Shown piece after piece: positions 62,224-64,000 of a stretch of DNA of 64,000 nt. The notes beneath the pieces are model-generated. The model was not told the DNA's origin. It did not search any database and saw only the letters and a program-made list of their open reading frames with translations. Each line of letters opens with the position of its first letter. Positions within the stretch are counted from its first letter, which is position 1. Made by a program: the position numbers and the translations under genes. Source of the DNA: Lichenicola cladoniae (GTDB lineage Bacteria > Pseudomonadota > Alphaproteobacteria > Acetobacterales > Acetobacteraceae); assembly GCF_013201075.1 (NCBI RefSeq), contig NZ_CP053710.1, forward strand, positions 1-64,000. The letters are read 5' to 3'.

Positions 62224-63039
62224 TGTAAGCGGCGGTCGTAATTTCCCCAGATCGGGCGGTTGAAAATTCCCCACCTGCGGCGGCGGCTAACATCGGCGCG
62301 GTGGGGCGCTGCCCAGCAATAGACCACCCTTCCTCCGGCAATCCGAGGGAGAACAGGGGTGGTCAGGCTCAGGGAACTCATCATGATCCTGGATCTGCAT
62401 CGGCAAGGCCTGAGCCTGTCTGCCATCGCTCGGCAGACGGGCTTGGATCGCAAGACCATCCGCCGTTACATCGAGCGGGATCTCGAACCACCGGCCTACA
62501 CACCGCGGCCCGCGTGCGTCAGCAAGATCGCAGCGTTCGAGGCCTACCTGCGGGAGCGCGTAACGGCCCACCCCGAGCTGACGGCCAGCCGTCTGCACCG
62601 TGAGCTGCGCGATCTCGGGTTCGCTGGTGGTTACACCACGGTCAAGGTCTTCCTGCGGACCATCCGGCCTAGTGCGTCCGCCGGGTTCGAGGTTCGCTTC
62701 GAGACTCCGCCAGGCCGTCAGGCGCAGGTCGACTTCGCCCATTTCCGCACCGTGTTCACCGATGAGCCCGGCATCGACCGCGTCGTTTGGCTGTTCTCCC
62801 TGGTGCTGGGCCACAGCCGCATGCTGTGGGGCCGGTTCGTGCCGCAGCAGGACATGCAGGCGGTGCTACGCTGCCACGCCGCCGCATTCGAGGCCCTGGG
62901 TGGCGCGCCGACCGAGATTCTCTACGACCGCATGAGAACCGTGGTCGATCGCGAGGTGCCGCAGGGTAGTCCCAATGACGGGCCGCAAGCAGGTCACATC
63001 GTCTACAACCGAACCCTGGTTGAGCTGCTGCCGGTTCTG
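62224..63039 (+). mobile_element. truncated IS21-family element (second type)
   Basis: Left end at about 62224 (tgtaagcggcggtcgtaatt) followed by repeats of aatt-cccca type (aatttccccag, aaaattccccac), then istA. Cut by the IS3 element at about 63039; istB is absent. Different from the IS21 at 32.8 kb. Confidence 0.8.
62359..63039 (+). pseudogene. IS21 istA, 3'-truncated
   Basis: About 227 codons: HTH (MILDLHRQGLSLSAIARQTG; LDRKTIRRYIERDLEPPAYT), then PGRQAQVDFAHFRTVF (first Asp) and TEILYDRMRTVVDREV (second Asp), ending at NRTLVELLPVL, where the IS3 end begins. The third catalytic residue and the C-terminus are missing. Confidence 0.88.
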
Positions 63040-63051
63040 TGGACACACAAC

Positions 63052-63912
63052 TTAAGCTGACGCTTTGATACGCTCGAACTCCATAGGGCTCAGATATCCG
63101 ATGGTCGAGTGGCGTCGGCGCGGGTTGTAGAACCGCTCGATGTAATCGAACACGTCAGCCCGGGCCTGGTCCCGGGTGCGATACACCTTGCGAGCTGTCC
63201 GCTCGGTTTTCAGCGAGGAGAAGAAGCTCTCCATCGCTGCATTGTCCCAGACGTTACCCGACCGGCTCATGCTGCATGTGACGCCGTGATCCACTAGGAG
63301 CTTCTGAAACTGCTCACTGCTATATTGGCTTCCCTGATCCGAGTGGTGGAGCAGCGCGTTTGGTTTACCGCGGCGCCAGATCGCCATCATCAGCGCATCC
63401 GCGACGAGCTGGGCGGTCATGGTCGCGCTCATCGACCAGCCCACCACGCGGCGTGAAAACAGGTCGATGACGGCCGCTACGTAGAGCCAGCCCTCGGCTG
63501 TCCAGAGATAGGTGAAGTCGGCGATCCACTTCTGGTTTGGCGTCGTGGCGTCGAACTGGCGATCCAGCACGTTGTCTGCCGCTTCGTGCCGGGTGCCCTT
63601 GTCCGAAGGCAGACCCCGGCGGCGTGGCCTTGCCCGCAAGGCGTGCTCACGCATCAACCGCTCGACACGGTGCAGCCCGCATGCGGCCCCCTCGGCCAGC
63701 ACGTCGTGCCAGACCCGCCGGGCGCCATAGGTCCGGTCACTGCCGACGAAGCTGGCCTTGATCTGGGCGCCGAGAACCTCGTCACCGCGCGCCCGGGCAC
63801 TGGGCGACCGGGAGAGCCAGGCATGAAACCCACTGCGCGAGACATCGAGCGCCTCGCAAAGCCACCGCACCGGCCAGATCCCTCGATGTTTCGCGATGAA
63901 GCCGAACTTCAC
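63052..63912 (-). CDS. IS3-family transposase OrfB
   Basis: 286 residues from GTG 63912 (VKFGFIAKHRGIWPVRWLCE): HTH_21, DDE core WIADFTYLWTAEGWLYVAAV (Asp), LLHHSDQGSQYSS (Asp), NVWDNAAMESFFSSLKTERT (Glu), and FYNPRRRHSTIGYLSPMEFE. Its GTG overlaps the orfA stop (GTGA). Expressed mainly by -1 frameshifting from orfA. Intact. Confidence 0.93.
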   Translation of the reverse strand: MKFGFIAKHRGIWPVRWLCEALDVSRSGFHAWLSRSPSARARGDEVLGAQIKASFVGSDRTYGARRVWHDVLAEGAACGLHRVERLMREHALRARPRRRGLPSDKGTRHEAADNVLDRQFDATTPNQKWIADFTYLWTAEGWLYVAAVIDLFSRRVVGWSMSATMTAQLVADALMMAIWRRGKPNALLHHSDQGSQYSSEQFQKLLVDHGVTCSMSRSGNVWDNAAMESFFSSLKTERTARKVYRTRDQARADVFDYIERFYNPRRRHSTIGYLSPMEFERIKASA

Positions 63913-64000
63913 AACAACTCCCTCGCGAAGTAGGCCGCGGCTTTTTTTAGAATGTCGCGCTCAGCCTTGAGCTTGGCGACCTCACGCCGCAGCCGATCGA
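63909..64000 (-). CDS. IS3-family OrfA, C-terminal part (runs off the window)
   Basis: Reads RLRREVAKLKAERDILKKAA, AYFARELL and a TGA at 63911-63909: the zipper end of OrfA. The start lies beyond base 64000. Confidence 0.9.
   Translation of the reverse strand, partial: DRLRREVAKLKAERDILKKAAAYFARELL
63942..63948 (-). promoter_or_regulatory. A7 slippery site for -1 frameshifting
   Basis: AAAAAAA followed by G on the minus strand (T7 on plus) inside orfA. The -1 frame is open through to orfB, giving an OrfAB fusion, the usual IS3 expression mode. Confidence 0.85.

Larger units (their letters stand above)
63038..64000 (-). mobile_element. IS3-family element, right part beyond window
   Basis: Left end near 63038 (TGTGGACACACAACTTAAGC) with orfB and the end of orfA on the minus strand. 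The other terminus lies outside the window. A T7 run at 63942-63948 marks the orfA/orfB frameshift site. Confidence 0.85.

Noticed and set aside
61367-62263. 298-codon plus frame over the MFS gene
   Set aside because: Antisense of a 12-helix transporter; His/Gly-rich shadow.

Overview
The window looks like part of a large, IS-loaded plasmid or megaplasmid of a GC-rich alphaproteobacterium, most likely Rhodospirillales/Acetobacteraceae. This is an inference from the protein styles and codon usage. The plasmid assignment rests on a ParA/ParB pair, an iteron-type RepA with its iterons, plasmid-type accessory genes (SSB, ArdC-like, DUF3991/TOPRIM, zeta toxin) and a plasmid-borne ScpA.

Region 1 (1-4.9 kb): a translationally coupled minus-strand operon encodes an Rmf-like small protein, a DnaB/RecA-fold ATPase with Arg in place of the Walker A Lys, a tyrosine-recombinase-like protein lacking its catalytic residues, an unknown protein and the kleisin ScpA (runs off the left edge). 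A fuller tyrosine recombinase is divergent. Region 2 (6.0-10.7 kb) is the plasmid core: parA-parB with two identical 20-bp palindromes (one inside parB), then iterons and repA, with further iterons inside the 3' end of repA and downstream. Region 3 (10.7-20.3 kb) is an insertion and defence-like zone: a dead IS3 element split by an IS110-family element with a bridge-RNA-like leader, a broken resolvase, an HNH nuclease, a TetR/NTF2-like pair with tandem operators, an intact IS3 element inserted in a small membrane-protein gene, and a TOPRIM (HEPN/Toprim-like) protein flanked by two copies of a small palindromic repeat. Region 4 (20.5-32.8 kb) is a plus-strand plasmid accessory block: small unknown genes, a frameshifted C5 DNA methyltransferase, an ArdC-like protein, SSB, a small HTH protein, a zeta-type kinase and a DUF3991/TOPRIM protein. 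Region 5 (32.8-38.75 kb) is an IS pile-up (IS21, IS481 remnant, IS3 remnant, IS5, SDR gene, IS66 remnant).

Region 6 (38.75-51.66 kb) is the most striking part. Two inverted, defective IS6-family copies carrying the same inactivating 1-nt deletion bracket about 11.4 kb of sugar or sugar-acid catabolic genes. On the minus strand are cupin-type phosphosugar isomerase, KDPG-type aldolase, shikimate-dehydrogenase-like, 2-hydroxyacid dehydrogenase, UlaG-like metallohydrolase and an RpiR regulator. Divergently on the plus strand are a ribose/xylose-type ABC importer (binding protein, ATPase, permease), an FGGY kinase and an SDR. The substrate cannot be named from the sequence.

Region 7 (51.7-64 kb) holds small oxidoreductase/regulator modules (LysR-MDR, VOC, AraC-SDR-HIBADH-like, TetR-SDR with a perfect 28-bp operator, MFS exporter), several truncated genes (LLM monooxygenase, SDR, ABC binding protein), a third IS6 fragment, a truncated IS21 and, at the right edge, an IS3 element with an A7 frameshift site.
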